NCBI GenBank assembly: GCA_022562655.1
Contig: JADFOU010000009.1
Span: forward strand, 1-18,125
DNA length: 18,125 bases
Direction: 5' to 3'
DNA from: a candidate division TA06 bacterium
GTDB lineage: Bacteria; Hydrothermota; DG-26; E44-bin18; JADFOU01
Shown: in pieces, positions 1 to 7,437 of the stretch
Numbering within the stretch: position 1 is the stretch's first letter
Layout of the letters: each line of letters starts with the position of its first letter
Program-made: the position numbers and the translations under genes
The notes under the pieces: generated by a model
Databases searched by the model: none
What the model saw: the letters and a program-made list of their open reading frames with translations, nothing else
What the model was told of the DNA's origin: nothing

Positions 1-1239
1 CTCTCCGTTGACTCTACAACGCCCCAGGGGCATCAAATTGATTTCGTTCTCACCATCACCGCCGATGGCGGATATATTGCTCAGGAGACTTTTAGCCTTT
101 TGGTGAGTCTGCGCCTGGTCTCTTCCCTCTTCTCTGATGACTTCGTAGGAATAGGGAACTGGATCAGACAGTTTCCATGGGATCTCACCTCCGCAAGTTC
201 CAACTCACCCCCTAACAGTGTAACGGATAGCCCCTCTGGGAATTACGAAAATAACACCAATGTCTCCCTCATAATGGCTTCCGGTCTGGATCTTACAGAT
301 GCATCCTATGCAGAACTTCGTTTTTATAACCGCCACTTCATCGAGTATGGCTACGACTATGGGTGTGCTGAGGTGTCAACGAATGGAGGATCAAACTGGT
401 TGAGTATCGGTAATTACACTGGAAGTCTTGCATCTTGGACACCTGTAGCAATCCCCCTCACGAGTGCCCTGGGTTATAGCAATGTCCTGATTCGCTTCCG
501 GTTTGTCTCGGATAACTGGATCACTGAGGATGGGTGGTATATTGATGATGTATTTATTGGAGCTACTATTTCGGCCAATCGCCCCCCCTCCGCCCCAACC
601 CTGTATAGCCCACCCAATGACACCACCCTCTTGACCCTCACCCCCGACCTTGTGGTGAACAACGCAACGGACCCCGAGGGGGACGTCCTCACCTACGGCT
701 TTCGGGTCTACTCTGACTCCTTCCTTACCCAATTGGTTGCTTCGGTTGATGGTGTTCCGGAGGGGGTCAGCACCACCTCCTGGACCGTCACCCCGTCCTT
801 GACGGCAAACACCCAGTATTGGTGGCGGGCATACGCAGAGGATGGTGAGAGTCGTTCTGTATGCATGATGGATCCGGCAAGTTTCCATATTGGGAATGTG
901 GTGGGGGTAGAGGAGAATTCCGCATTTCAAATTCCCAATTTCGAATTCGGATTGTTTCAGAATTCTCCCAATCCCTTCCATAATTCCACCCTCATCCGCT
1001 ACACACTTCCAGTTGTCAGGGGTCAGGGGTCAAGGATCAGTGATAAGGATAAAATCCCAGTCAGGTTGGTGGTTTATGACATTACGGGGCGGCTGGTGGA
1101 GACTCTTATAAATCAAATCCAGGAAACGGGAGTCTATAGGGTCATCTGGGAGGGAAAGGATCAATCAAGCGGTATCTACTTTTATCGCCTCACCGCAGGA
1201 GAGAAAAAGGATGTCCGAAAGATGCTCTTGCTGAAATGA
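1..1239 (+). CDS. Secreted multidomain protein, C-terminal part, with Por/FlgD-like sorting domain (5' end outside window)
   Basis: The frame is open from base 1 to the TGA at 1237-1239, so the true start lies upstream and the TTG near 100 is only internal. The first ~30 codons resemble the end of the CARDB-like domain of the next gene. Codons ~43-190 form a jellyroll/MAM-like module (NGGSNW, GWYIDDVFIG). Codons ~193-305 form an Fn3-like module (PPSAPTLYSPPNDT ... YWWRAYAEDG). A GVEEN linker leads to a sorting domain with FQNSPNPF, VYDITGRLVE and GIYFYRLTAG, ending KMLLLK. This tail type is known to send proteins across the outer membrane via the Por (type IX) or a related route. The N-terminus probably holds a peptidase or adhesin, but that is not visible. 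Linker and one CTD loop are encoded by heptanucleotide arrays (915-956, 1016-1050). No terminator is seen before the next gene. Confidence 0.85.
   Translation, partial: LSVDSTTPQGHQIDFVLTITADGGYIAQETFSLLVSLRLVSSLFSDDFVGIGNWIRQFPWDLTSASSNSPPNSVTDSPSGNYENNTNVSLIMASGLDLTDASYAELRFYNRHFIEYGYDYGCAEVSTNGGSNWLSIGNYTGSLASWTPVAIPLTSALGYSNVLIRFRFVSDNWITEDGWYIDDVFIGATISANRPPSAPTLYSPPNDTTLLTLTPDLVVNNATDPEGDVLTYGFRVYSDSFLTQLVASVDGVPEGVSTTSWTVTPSLTANTQYWWRAYAEDGESRSVCMMDPASFHIGNVVGVEENSAFQIPNFEFGLFQNSPNPFHNSTLIRYTLPVVRGQGSRISDKDKIPVRLVVYDITGRLVETLINQIQETGVYRVIWEGKDQSSGIYFYRLTAGEKKDVRKMLLLK
915..956. repeat. Heptanucleotide array in coding sequence (linker of secreted protein)
   Basis: Units are gaattcc, gcatttc, aaattcc, caatttc, gaattcg, gattgtt. 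The array encodes the linker between GVEEN and FQNSPNPF. Three heptads make 21 nt, so the protein repeats every 7 residues (NSAFQIP/NFEFGLF). The array sits at the same place, with the same unit number, as the one at 3754-3795. Confidence 0.8.
1016..1050. repeat. Heptanucleotide array in coding sequence (sorting-domain loop)
   Basis: Units are tcagggg, tcagggg, tcaagga, tcagtga, taaggat. They encode the residues RGQGSRISDKD, inserted between the IRYTLP strand and the VVYDITGR strand of the C-terminal sorting domain. The paralogue at 1415-4042 has only a short turn (ASGLAS) there. Confidence 0.8.
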
Positions 1240-1250
1240 AGGCAATTTAC

Positions 1251-1269
1251 CGCAGAGACGCAGAGAAAG
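1251..1269. repeat. Octanucleotide repeat (cgcagaga)x2 with inverted partner
   Basis: Two perfect cgcagaga units follow the stop of the upstream gene. An imperfect inverted copy, tctgcgttcctgc at 1319-1331, lies ~55 bp further on (11 of 13 positions complementary). The rest of the 175-bp gap 1240-1414 is AT-rich; I see no convincing promoter, only a weak TTGTGA-N18-TTAACT at 1367-1396. Confidence 0.55.
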
Positions 1270-1414
1270 ATTTATAGTTTATAAAATAGATGAAAGGATT
1301 TAATCCGACTCAAGTGGATCTGCGTTCCTGCACAGAGTAATCAAAAAAGTGAATAGCCGAAGAGATTTGTGATCTAAAAATTTAAAATCATTAACTATTT
1401 CTGAAGGAGTAAAG

Positions 1415-4042
1415 ATGAAAAGGTCTCTTTTTCGACTGCTACTGCTTCTGGTCACTGCCACGGGGTTTGTATCCCATGCCTTTACCATGCCCCTCCACCC
1501 CGATCTCTTGAAGAGGCTTAAGGCGGAAGGGAGGTTGGATGAAGTTGTCGAAATTTCCGAAAAAGCGAGGGCAAAAGGGGTCTGGGAGCCCAACCCGAAC
1601 CCTGAGAAGTATGAATTTGCAACCACAGGGAGTGTGACTCAGCCCGCCATCGTCCTCATTGCCGACTTCTCAGACAATGTGGGGGCAAGGCCCCAAAGCG
1701 ACATTGATGAGATGCTCTTCAGCGTTGGGACCTATCCCACTGGGAGTATGACCGATTACTTCCTGGAAAATTCCTACGGGAATCTGACCATCACCGGGAC
1801 CGTGACGATCTGGCTCCGGATGCCCCAGACCTATGCCTATTATGTGAATGGTCAGAACGGGTTTGGCTCTTATCCCCGGAATGCTCAGAAATTGGTTGAG
1901 GACGCTGTGGCTGCAGCAAATCCTCTCATTGACTTCTCCCTCTTCGATGGGGACGGCAATGGCTATGTGGATGCCCTCTTCGTCGTCCACGCCGGACCCG
2001 GTGCAGAACAGACTGGAAACCCGAATGATATCTGGTCTCATGCCTGGAGAACCTCCTCTCCTGTCTTGGTTGATGGGGTTTATGCCTACCGGTATGCCAT
2101 GGAGCCCGAAGATGGAGCCATCGGGGTCTTCGGCCATGAGATGGGTCATTCCGTTTTCAATCTTCCTGACCTCTACGACACCGACTATACCTCAAACGGT
2201 CTCGGGAGGTGGTCTATGATGGCGGGGGGTTCCTGGGGTGGGGGAGGGACTCGTCCTGTCCACTTTGACGCATGGTGCAAGTCCCAGGTGGGATTCGTCT
2301 CTCCCATCGTCGTAATGAATCATATCGTAGATGCCCCCCTCCCTGCCGTGGAATGGACTCCTACGATCTATCGTCTATGGACAGGAGGAACCATTGGACC
2401 TCAGTATTTCTTAGTGGAGAACCGACAGAAGGTCGGATTTGACGGTTTCATTCCAGGGAATGGCCTCCTCATCTTCCATGTAGATGAAATCATGTCCAAT
2501 AACCGAAATGAGAGCCACTACAAAGTTGACCTTGAGCAGGCAGATGGACTCCGGGACCTGAATAATAATGTGAACAGCGGGGATGCTCGAGATCCTTACC
2601 CTGGTACAACCAATAACCTCCTTTTCGACAGAACCACTAACCCCAACTCCAAGGCCTACTTTGGAGCCGAAACCCAGGTGGCGGTCTGGAACATCTCTCC
2701 TTCGGATAGCCTGATGACTGCCAATTTAGATGTCCTCTTCTGGATCCCACGGATTGAAGTGGTTTCTACGGAGGTTCAAGACCCCATGGGCAATAATGAT
2801 GGACGAGCCGATCCCGGTGAGACCGTCGACCTCATCGTCACCCTCACCAACTACTGGATGCCTGCGACCAATGTCCTCGGGACCCTCTCCACCACAGATC
2901 CCGACATCACGATTGGAGATCCCAATGGCTCTTTTGGCTCCATTTCCACCGATGAGTTGGTGGACAACACAGGAGATCCCTTCTCCTTTACAGTAGATCC
3001 CCTTGCCGAGGTTCATTTCGCCACTTTTCTCCTTGATATCTCCTCCGATGGAGGAGCCTACACCACCACCGAATCCTTCACCCTGATGATTGGTCGCCCC
3101 GACATCCTTCTTGTGGATGATGATGAAGGACCGCCTAAGGCGGATTATGAGACCTACTACACCTCTTCCTTGGACAATCTCGGTCTCTTCTATGACTCCT
3201 GGGATCGTCAGATTCAAGGTGCAGTCACCTCTGCACTTCCCAGTTACTCCATCGTCATCTGGTTTACTGGCGATGCCACCACGGGAACCCTCACTCCCCA
3301 GGATGAGATAGACCTTCAGAACTTTCTGGACGGGGGTGGACGCCTCTTCATCACAAGTCAGAACCTCGGAGAGGATATCGGGTCCAGACCCTTTTATGCC
3401 AATTATTTGAAAGCCTCCTTCCTTATGGGGAATGCAAACGATAACCTCCTCTCAGGAGTTTTGGGAGATGAGGTCAGCGATGGGATCAATCTTGTCATCC
3501 AGGGGGTCAATGGTGCAGGGAATGCCAACTCGGAGGACAAGATCTCCCCCCTTGCCGGTGCCGATTCTGTCTTCTCGTACACCAACGCCCTCGGCACAGC
3601 CGCCGTCAAGTTTGACTCCGGTGTCTTCCGGGTGGTTTACTTCGCCTTCCCCTTTGAAGCGATCCACGGTTCAGGACCCTTTGCCTCGCGGGATACGGTG
3701 ATGGTTCGGGTCCTCTTCTGGCTCGATCCCACTACAGTCGGAGTAGAAGAGGAGAATTCCGAATTTCGAACTCCGAATTCCGAATTCCGATTGTTCCAGA
3801 GTTCTCCCAACCCCTTCCATCGTTCCACCCTCATCCGCTATTCGCTCCCAGCATCCGGTTTGGCTTCTCTTAAAGTCTTTGATATAACGGGGAGGCTGGT
3901 GGAGACCCTGGTGAATGAGCGCCAAGAACCTGGGGTCTATCAAGTCGAGTGGGAGGGAAAGGAGCAGGCAAGTGGGATTTATTTCTACCGACTCACAACA
4001 GGGGTTTATACCTCCACTAGAAAACTCATTCTGATGAAATGA
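1415..4042 (+). CDS. Secreted M6-family (immune inhibitor A-like) metallopeptidase with sorting domain
   Basis: The ATG at 1415 follows a good Shine-Dalgarno (aaggag, 1404-1409). Residues 1-~23 are a signal peptide. Residues ~68-420 are the M6 zinc-peptidase domain: HEMGH at 241-245 supplies two histidine ligands and the catalytic Glu242, followed by NLPDLYDTD with the Asp expected as third ligand, then the family-typical WSMMAGGSW. Residues ~445-560 resemble a CARDB-like bacterial Ig fold. From ~562 (ILLVDDDEG) comes a GATase-I/ThuA-like fold ending near 760. Residues ~793-875 are the C-terminal sorting domain (FQSSPNPF, VFDITGRLVE, GIYFYRLTTG). It is probably an extracellular protease exported through the outer membrane. 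The linker (~780-793) is encoded by heptads and residues PPKAD by a palindrome at 3131-3143. A terminator follows 28 bp after the stop. Confidence 0.93.
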   Translation: MKRSLFRLLLLLVTATGFVSHAFTMPLHPDLLKRLKAEGRLDEVVEISEKARAKGVWEPNPNPEKYEFATTGSVTQPAIVLIADFSDNVGARPQSDIDEMLFSVGTYPTGSMTDYFLENSYGNLTITGTVTIWLRMPQTYAYYVNGQNGFGSYPRNAQKLVEDAVAAANPLIDFSLFDGDGNGYVDALFVVHAGPGAEQTGNPNDIWSHAWRTSSPVLVDGVYAYRYAMEPEDGAIGVFGHEMGHSVFNLPDLYDTDYTSNGLGRWSMMAGGSWGGGGTRPVHFDAWCKSQVGFVSPIVVMNHIVDAPLPAVEWTPTIYRLWTGGTIGPQYFLVENRQKVGFDGFIPGNGLLIFHVDEIMSNNRNESHYKVDLEQADGLRDLNNNVNSGDARDPYPGTTNNLLFDRTTNPNSKAYFGAETQVAVWNISPSDSLMTANLDVLFWIPRIEVVSTEVQDPMGNNDGRADPGETVDLIVTLTNYWMPATNVLGTLSTTDPDITIGDPNGSFGSISTDELVDNTGDPFSFTVDPLAEVHFATFLLDISSDGGAYTTTESFTLMIGRPDILLVDDDEGPPKADYETYYTSSLDNLGLFYDSWDRQIQGAVTSALPSYSIVIWFTGDATTGTLTPQDEIDLQNFLDGGGRLFITSQNLGEDIGSRPFYANYLKASFLMGNANDNLLSGVLGDEVSDGINLVIQGVNGAGNANSEDKISPLAGADSVFSYTNALGTAAVKFDSGVFRVVYFAFPFEAIHGSGPFASRDTVMVRVLFWLDPTTVGVEEENSEFRTPNSEFRLFQSSPNPFHRSTLIRYSLPASGLASLKVFDITGRLVETLVNERQEPGVYQVEWEGKEQASGIYFYRLTTGVYTSTRKLILMK
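3131..3143. repeat. Palindrome CCGCCTAAGGCGG inside the peptidase gene
   Basis: The 6-bp arms are perfect with one central base. The same core (CCGCCTTAGGCGG) recurs at 14720-14732, and with one mismatch at 16562-16574. It is translated in each case; here it gives PPKAD just after the LLVDDDEG strand. Confidence 0.5.
3754..3795. repeat. Heptanucleotide array in coding sequence (peptidase linker)
   Basis: Units are gaattcc, gaatttc, gaactcc, gaattcc, gaattcc, gattgtt. They encode NSEFRTPNSEFRLF directly before the SSPNPF of the sorting domain. This is the cleanest array in the window; its place and unit count match 915-956. Confidence 0.88.
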
Positions 4043-4069
4043 TTTCCATCGTTTTAAGACGTACTTCAG

Positions 4070-4097
4070 ATGGGGCGAACCATTGTCGCCCCATTTT
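4070..4097 (+). terminator. Rho-independent terminator after the M6 peptidase
   Basis: A 9-bp perfect stem (atggggcga / tcgccccat) with a 7-nt loop is followed by a short T-run. It lies 28 bp after the stop codon and before the promoter of the next gene, so the two secreted-protein genes are separate transcription units. Confidence 0.8.
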
Positions 4098-4115
4098 GAT
4101 TGAGAAATTTTATTA

Positions 4116-4144
4116 TTGACTTAGAGAAGTCAGTAAATTAGAAT
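4116..4144 (+). promoter_or_regulatory. Sigma70-type promoter of the beta-propeller gene
   Basis: TTGACT (4116-4121), a 17-bp spacer, and TAGAAT (4139-4144). Transcription would start near 4151, just before the Shine-Dalgarno ggagaag (4152-4158), giving a very short leader to the ATG at 4167. Confidence 0.65.
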
Positions 4145-4166
4145 AAATAATGGAGAAGCGATATTA

Positions 4167-5777
4167 ATGAAAAATTTCTTATACCATACTCTGTTGTTAG
4201 CCTTTTTCAGCCTCTCTTCTGGAGAAGCCCAGGTGATGGAGGAATGGGTCGCCCGGTATAATGGACCGGGGAACCTCAATGAGAGGGCATACTCTCTTGC
4301 CGTGGATGATTCAGGAAATGTCTATGTAACTGGAGGGGGAGCGGATGATATGTCCGACTCCCTCAATGATTATGTGACGATAAAATATGATTCTTCTGGA
4401 GATACTATGTGGGTGAGGACTTACGATGGACCTGCAAGTTCCGACGACGATGCTTTAGCAATCGTCCTTGATGATTTGGGGAATGTCTATGTCACAGGTA
4501 TTAGCATTGGTAATGGCCTTTTCTATGATGGTGCTACGATCAAATACGATAACCTTGGAAATCTCCTTTGGGTGAAGAGGTATGATGGTCCTGCCAGTAG
4601 AGATGATGGATTTATTGATCTTGCAGTGGATTCATCAGGCAATGTCTACGTTACTGGAGCGAGTGATGATGCAGGTGGAAATATGGATTATGTCGTTATT
4701 AAATACAATAGTAATGGTGATACCGTCTGGGTGCGGAATTATAATGGTCCAGGGAATGGTTATGATTTCACCTATGATATTTCAGTAGACGCAATTGGAA
4801 ATGTCTATGTGACAGGTTGGAGTGATAGTGGAGGTTGGCCAAATGATTTCGCTACGATAAAATTTGATAGCCTCGGAGATACCCTATGGGTAAGGAGATA
4901 TGTGGGTTCATCTTGGGATGACTTTTTTCCTTCCCTAGCGATTGATGACGCGGGTTATGTTTATATTACTGGTGGAAGCTGGAATGGTGCAAATGATGAC
5001 TACGTGACAATCAAGTATGATAGTAACGGGGATTCGGTTTGGGTGAGGAGATATAACAATCCATCCAATACAGATGACTATTCAACGGATCTTTCTGTAG
5101 ATGATTCGGGTAATGTTTATGTAACGGGATGGAGCAATTCTGGTGGAAGTGCTACACTTAAATATAATACTCTCGGGGACATCCTCTGGATAAGAAGAAA
5201 TAATAATATTTCGTCTTGGGCTCTTGATTTGGACTCCTCTGGCAATGTTTACGTTACCGGAAGTGCTACAGTTAAATACAACGGAAATGGAGATTCTATA
5301 TGGATAATGAATTATCCCAATAGTTATTTTTGGAATATTGCCGTGGATGATTTAAATAATGTATATGTGACAGGCGAAGGAACATTTGATTCGCTTGCTG
5401 GCTTCGACTATATAACCATCAAATATTCACAGACTGTAGGTGTTGAAGAAGAAAATGGAAAATTCAAGCTTGATAATGAAAAAATCACATTATTCCAGAA
5501 CTCCCCCAATCCCTTCCAATTTTCTACCTTCATCCATTATCAGATTCCTTCCACGAATCCCGCCCTGAATCTAGTTCAGGGACGAAATACGAATCACGTT
5601 ACCTTGAAAATCTATGACATTACTGGAAGGCTTGTGGAGGCTCTCGTAAATGAGCATCAAGAACCTGGGGCTTATGAGGTGGAATGGAAAGGTAAGAATC
5701 AATCCAATGGAATTTATTTCTACCGCCTCACTGCAGGGAATCATACCTCAGTAAAAAAACTCATCCTTCTCAAGTAA
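4167..5777 (+). CDS. Secreted SBBP-type beta-propeller protein with sorting domain
   Basis: The start is fixed by ggagaag 8 nt upstream. Residues 1-~21 are a signal peptide (cleavage likely near GEA). Residues ~22-425 carry eight copies of a repeat of about 40-55 residues built around NVYVTG, (D)YVTIKYDS.GD and WVRRY. The first blade strand (EEWVARYNGPG) lacks a preceding VYVTG and the last repeat stops at DYITIKY, so the ends probably close one propeller together (velcro closure). Repeats 6 and 7 are shortened. The GVEEEN linker and C-terminal sorting domain (FQNSPNPF, IYDITGRLVE, GIYFYRLTAG) match the two upstream genes. Likely a surface or secreted scaffold; no enzyme motif is seen. One sorting-domain loop carries a palindrome plus heptads (5563-5601). 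The stop overlaps the convergent aminotransferase by 8 bp. Confidence 0.9.
   Translation: MKNFLYHTLLLAFFSLSSGEAQVMEEWVARYNGPGNLNERAYSLAVDDSGNVYVTGGGADDMSDSLNDYVTIKYDSSGDTMWVRTYDGPASSDDDALAIVLDDLGNVYVTGISIGNGLFYDGATIKYDNLGNLLWVKRYDGPASRDDGFIDLAVDSSGNVYVTGASDDAGGNMDYVVIKYNSNGDTVWVRNYNGPGNGYDFTYDISVDAIGNVYVTGWSDSGGWPNDFATIKFDSLGDTLWVRRYVGSSWDDFFPSLAIDDAGYVYITGGSWNGANDDYVTIKYDSNGDSVWVRRYNNPSNTDDYSTDLSVDDSGNVYVTGWSNSGGSATLKYNTLGDILWIRRNNNISSWALDLDSSGNVYVTGSATVKYNGNGDSIWIMNYPNSYFWNIAVDDLNNVYVTGEGTFDSLAGFDYITIKYSQTVGVEEENGKFKLDNEKITLFQNSPNPFQFSTFIHYQIPSTNPALNLVQGRNTNHVTLKIYDITGRLVEALVNEHQEPGAYEVEWKGKNQSNGIYFYRLTAGNHTSVKKLILLK
5563..5601. repeat. Palindrome plus short heptad array in a sorting-domain loop
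   Basis: ccctgaa (5563-5569), a 5-nt loop, then ttcaggg (5575-5581) form a perfect 7-bp hairpin, directly followed by heptads acgaaat, acgaatc, acgttac. The residues encoded (about ALNLVQGRNTNHVT) fall in the same loop of the C-terminal domain as the array at 1016-1050. Confidence 0.65.
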
Positions 5778-7005
5778 TCCCCTTTAAAACATCCACCAAC
5801 TTTTCGATCTCTTCTTCAGTGTTGTAAAAATGGGGAGAGACTCGAATTCCCCCTTCTCTTTTTGAAACAAAAATTCCTGCATCGGTAAGAGAGGAGAAGA
5901 CACCCTCCAGGTTCTTCCCACCGATGGATAGGATAGCGGAGCGGTGGCAGGTATCGAGGGGGCTCAAAATGGAATAAGAGGTATGTTCTAATTTTTTGAT
6001 CAGAAGATCAGTCAAAGTGAAGACTCTCTTCTCGATATTTTTTATGCCAATCTCCAAAAGGAGTATCAGTGATTCCTTCATCCCATAGAAGTCGTGGTAA
6101 GGGTATGTTCCTACTTCAAAACTCCGCGCCCCTGGAAAGGGTTTGAAAGAGTAATCTAAGAGATCTTCAAAATTCTCCGGACCTTTGACCGCAAGCCATC
6201 CAAAGTAAGTTCGTTGAATCTTCTTCTGGAACCCCTCACGAATATAAGTAAATCCTGTTCCATGGGGCGACATCAGCCACTTTGCTCCTCCACAAGCAAG
6301 GAGATCAATTCGGCATCGCTTCACATCCAGATTCAACACCCCAACTCCCTGCATCCCATCTACAATAAAGGGGACCCCCTTCTTTTCGCAAAGAGCCCCA
6401 ATCCTTTCTAAGTCTCGCTTCGCCCCTCGTGAGAAATCTACAAAACCAATCGAAACGGCACGGGTCTTTTCGTCTATTAACTCTTCTACGCTCTCTGGTG
6501 AGACCACTCCCTTCTCCACAGGTATGAATCGAACCTCGACACCCTCCGACCCGGATCGGGAGTCTCTTTGGAGGTTAAGCCAGGGGAAGACATTGGCGGG
6601 AAATTCCTTCTCTGGAATAATGACATTCTCCCCTTGCTGGATCTGGAGTCCCCTTGCAGCGATGTTGATCCCCATTGAGGTATTGGGGAAGAGGGCGATT
6701 TCTTGAGGAGAGGCACAGATCAAGCGGGCGATGAGTTCTCGGGTCTCGTTCAAAAACTGAAAAGCCTCTTCATCAAACTCCGCCCCATCTTCTCTGGACT
6801 TCCGGAGGAACCTCTCTATCGCTTGGAGAGAGCGGTTGGGGAGGGGGGAACGGGAGGCATGATTCAGGAATGTGCAGGTTCGGGTGATGGGAAACTCATC
6901 CCGATAGTTCGAGAGGTCTTCCCGCAGTGTCGGATCTTCGACATTCACCCCGCCCCTCTTCCGAGGGGCGGGGTTCATCCAGCTTTTCTCTTTTTTTTCT
7001 AACAT
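5770..7005 (-). CDS. PLP-dependent class V aminotransferase (cysteine desulfurase/epimerase-like)
   Basis: The ATG at 7005 has a Shine-Dalgarno (aagga) about 9 nt upstream on the minus strand. The product is 411 aa, a usual length for the family. Visible landmarks are FLNHASRSPLP (~47-57), the cofactor-phosphate region NTSMGINIAA (~108-117), VDGMQGVG with the PLP-ring Asp at 216, and GGAKWLMSPHGTGF with the Schiff-base lysine at 242. This pattern is shared by cysteine desulfurases, isopenicillin-N-epimerase-like and related enzymes; I see no safe reason to pick one substrate. No isc/suf genes are nearby, arguing weakly against Fe-S assembly. Residues ~11-19 (NPAPRKRGG) are encoded by a perfect 12-bp hairpin and lie before the conserved domain, so they look like an inserted, non-essential segment. 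Confidence 0.88.
   Translation of the reverse strand: MLEKKEKSWMNPAPRKRGGVNVEDPTLREDLSNYRDEFPITRTCTFLNHASRSPLPNRSLQAIERFLRKSREDGAEFDEEAFQFLNETRELIARLICASPQEIALFPNTSMGINIAARGLQIQQGENVIIPEKEFPANVFPWLNLQRDSRSGSEGVEVRFIPVEKGVVSPESVEELIDEKTRAVSIGFVDFSRGAKRDLERIGALCEKKGVPFIVDGMQGVGVLNLDVKRCRIDLLACGGAKWLMSPHGTGFTYIREGFQKKIQRTYFGWLAVKGPENFEDLLDYSFKPFPGARSFEVGTYPYHDFYGMKESLILLLEIGIKNIEKRVFTLTDLLIKKLEHTSYSILSPLDTCHRSAILSIGGKNLEGVFSSLTDAGIFVSKREGGIRVSPHFYNTEEEIEKLVDVLKGIT
6947..6974. repeat. Perfect 12-bp palindrome inside the aminotransferase N-terminus
   Basis: accccgcccctc, a 4-nt loop ttcc, and gaggggcggggt. A related copy is intergenic (16379-16405, flanked similarly by attca/gatt), and a half-copy, gaggggcgggattca, lies at 7079-7093 just upstream of this gene. 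The coding copy therefore looks like a member of a dispersed palindromic element. Confidence 0.75.
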
Positions 7006-7095
7006 AGAGAGTTTCCTTCAAGAGAAATTTTACCATTCACTCTAACCACCTTTTGGACACAATACTTTTGTGCAGCACGAGGGGCGGGATTCACC

Positions 7096-7124
7096 TTGAC
7101 AGGACACCGGTTTGCTGGTTAAAT
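7096..7124 (+). promoter_or_regulatory. Sigma70-type promoter reading into the repeat tract and the SPW-like gene
   Basis: TTGACA (7096-7101), a 17-bp spacer, and TTAAAT (7119-7124). The -10 hexamer falls within the first octad of the repeat tract. The leader to the ATG at 7270 would be ~140 nt and consist almost wholly of repeats. Confidence 0.5.
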
Positions 7125-7264
7125 GGTTAAATGGTTTGGAAATTAGAAATTGGTTATTTGAAATTGGAGATTGGTAATGGAAATTAGAAAATTGAGAATG
7201 GATAGTATGCGATAATAACAATTTTTGTTACGAATCACGAATCACCAATCACTAATCACTGACT
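7116..7264. repeat. Composite tract of octads and heptads in the intergenic region
   Basis: Two octads tggttaaa (7116-7131) are followed by degenerate heptads of gaaattg/gaaatta type (7139-~7208), and then a clean heptad array acgaatc, acgaatc, accaatc, actaatc, actgact (7230-7264). With 7006-7115 this fills the gap between the aminotransferase and the small ORF at 7270; I see nothing else there except the half-palindrome at 7079-7093 and the promoter. Confidence 0.75.
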
Positions 7265-7269
7265 CTTCC

Positions 7270-7437
7270 ATGTGGCAGAACTGGGCTCTTTTCTATATGG
7301 GTCTGTGGATTTTGGCCTCCGCCTTTGTTTTAGGAGGCAGTGCCAAATTGAGTAACCTCGTCTTTGGATTCCTCATTGCCCTTCTGAGTTTCTGGAGTGG
7401 GATGAAATCGAGAAAGGGGGGTCCTTTTTCTCGGTAG
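7270..7437 (+). CDS. Small membrane protein resembling one SPW repeat
   Basis: From the ATG at 7270 the product is 55 aa: Trp-rich start (MWQNW), a first hydrophobic helix with GLWILASAFVLG, a short SAKLSN turn, and a second helix FGFLIALLSFW ending in a basic tail. The order W-x-x-W, GLW-x-x-S-x-F-x-LG, then G-x-x-IALL is that of the SPW repeat family of two-helix membrane modules (function unknown). The open frame extends upstream through heptads to a TTG at 7225, but those residues are repeat-derived. There is no Shine-Dalgarno; the array abuts the start. The 3' end overlaps the convergent flippase-like gene by 65 bp, so one of the two ends may be altered. Resemblance is moderate; it could be a relic. 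Confidence 0.5.
   Translation: MWQNWALFYMGLWILASAFVLGGSAKLSNLVFGFLIALLSFWSGMKSRKGGPFSR

Noticed and set aside
100..102. Start of the first protein at the TTG at 100
   Set aside because: The frame is open to base 1 and the upstream codons encode a continuing CARDB-like domain.
1670..2149. Minus-strand 159-codon frame opposite the M6 peptidase
   Set aside because: It is the antisense shadow of the well-supported zinc-peptidase domain, with no family motif. The same holds for the other long antisense frames in 391-981, 2726-3217, 11415-11921 and 14989-15657.
6524..6552. Further repeat in the aminotransferase at the region encoding DSRSGSEG
   Set aside because: A partial palindrome (cccggatcggg) and hints of 7-nt spacing are present, but too few units to claim an array.
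6947..6974. Rho-independent terminator
   Set aside because: The strong hairpin lies inside the aminotransferase reading frame, just after its start. The T-run to its right (6991-6998) is separated by ~16 bp, so it fits a dispersed palindromic element better.
5770..7005. Assignment as a dedicated IscS/SufS cysteine desulfurase
   Set aside because: Only class V fold motifs are visible; no Fe-S assembly genes are adjacent and the active-site cysteine loop could not be identified with confidence.
7116..7264. CRISPR array
   Set aside because: The units are 7-8 nt and directly adjacent, without 25-40-nt repeats or unique spacers, and no cas genes are present.
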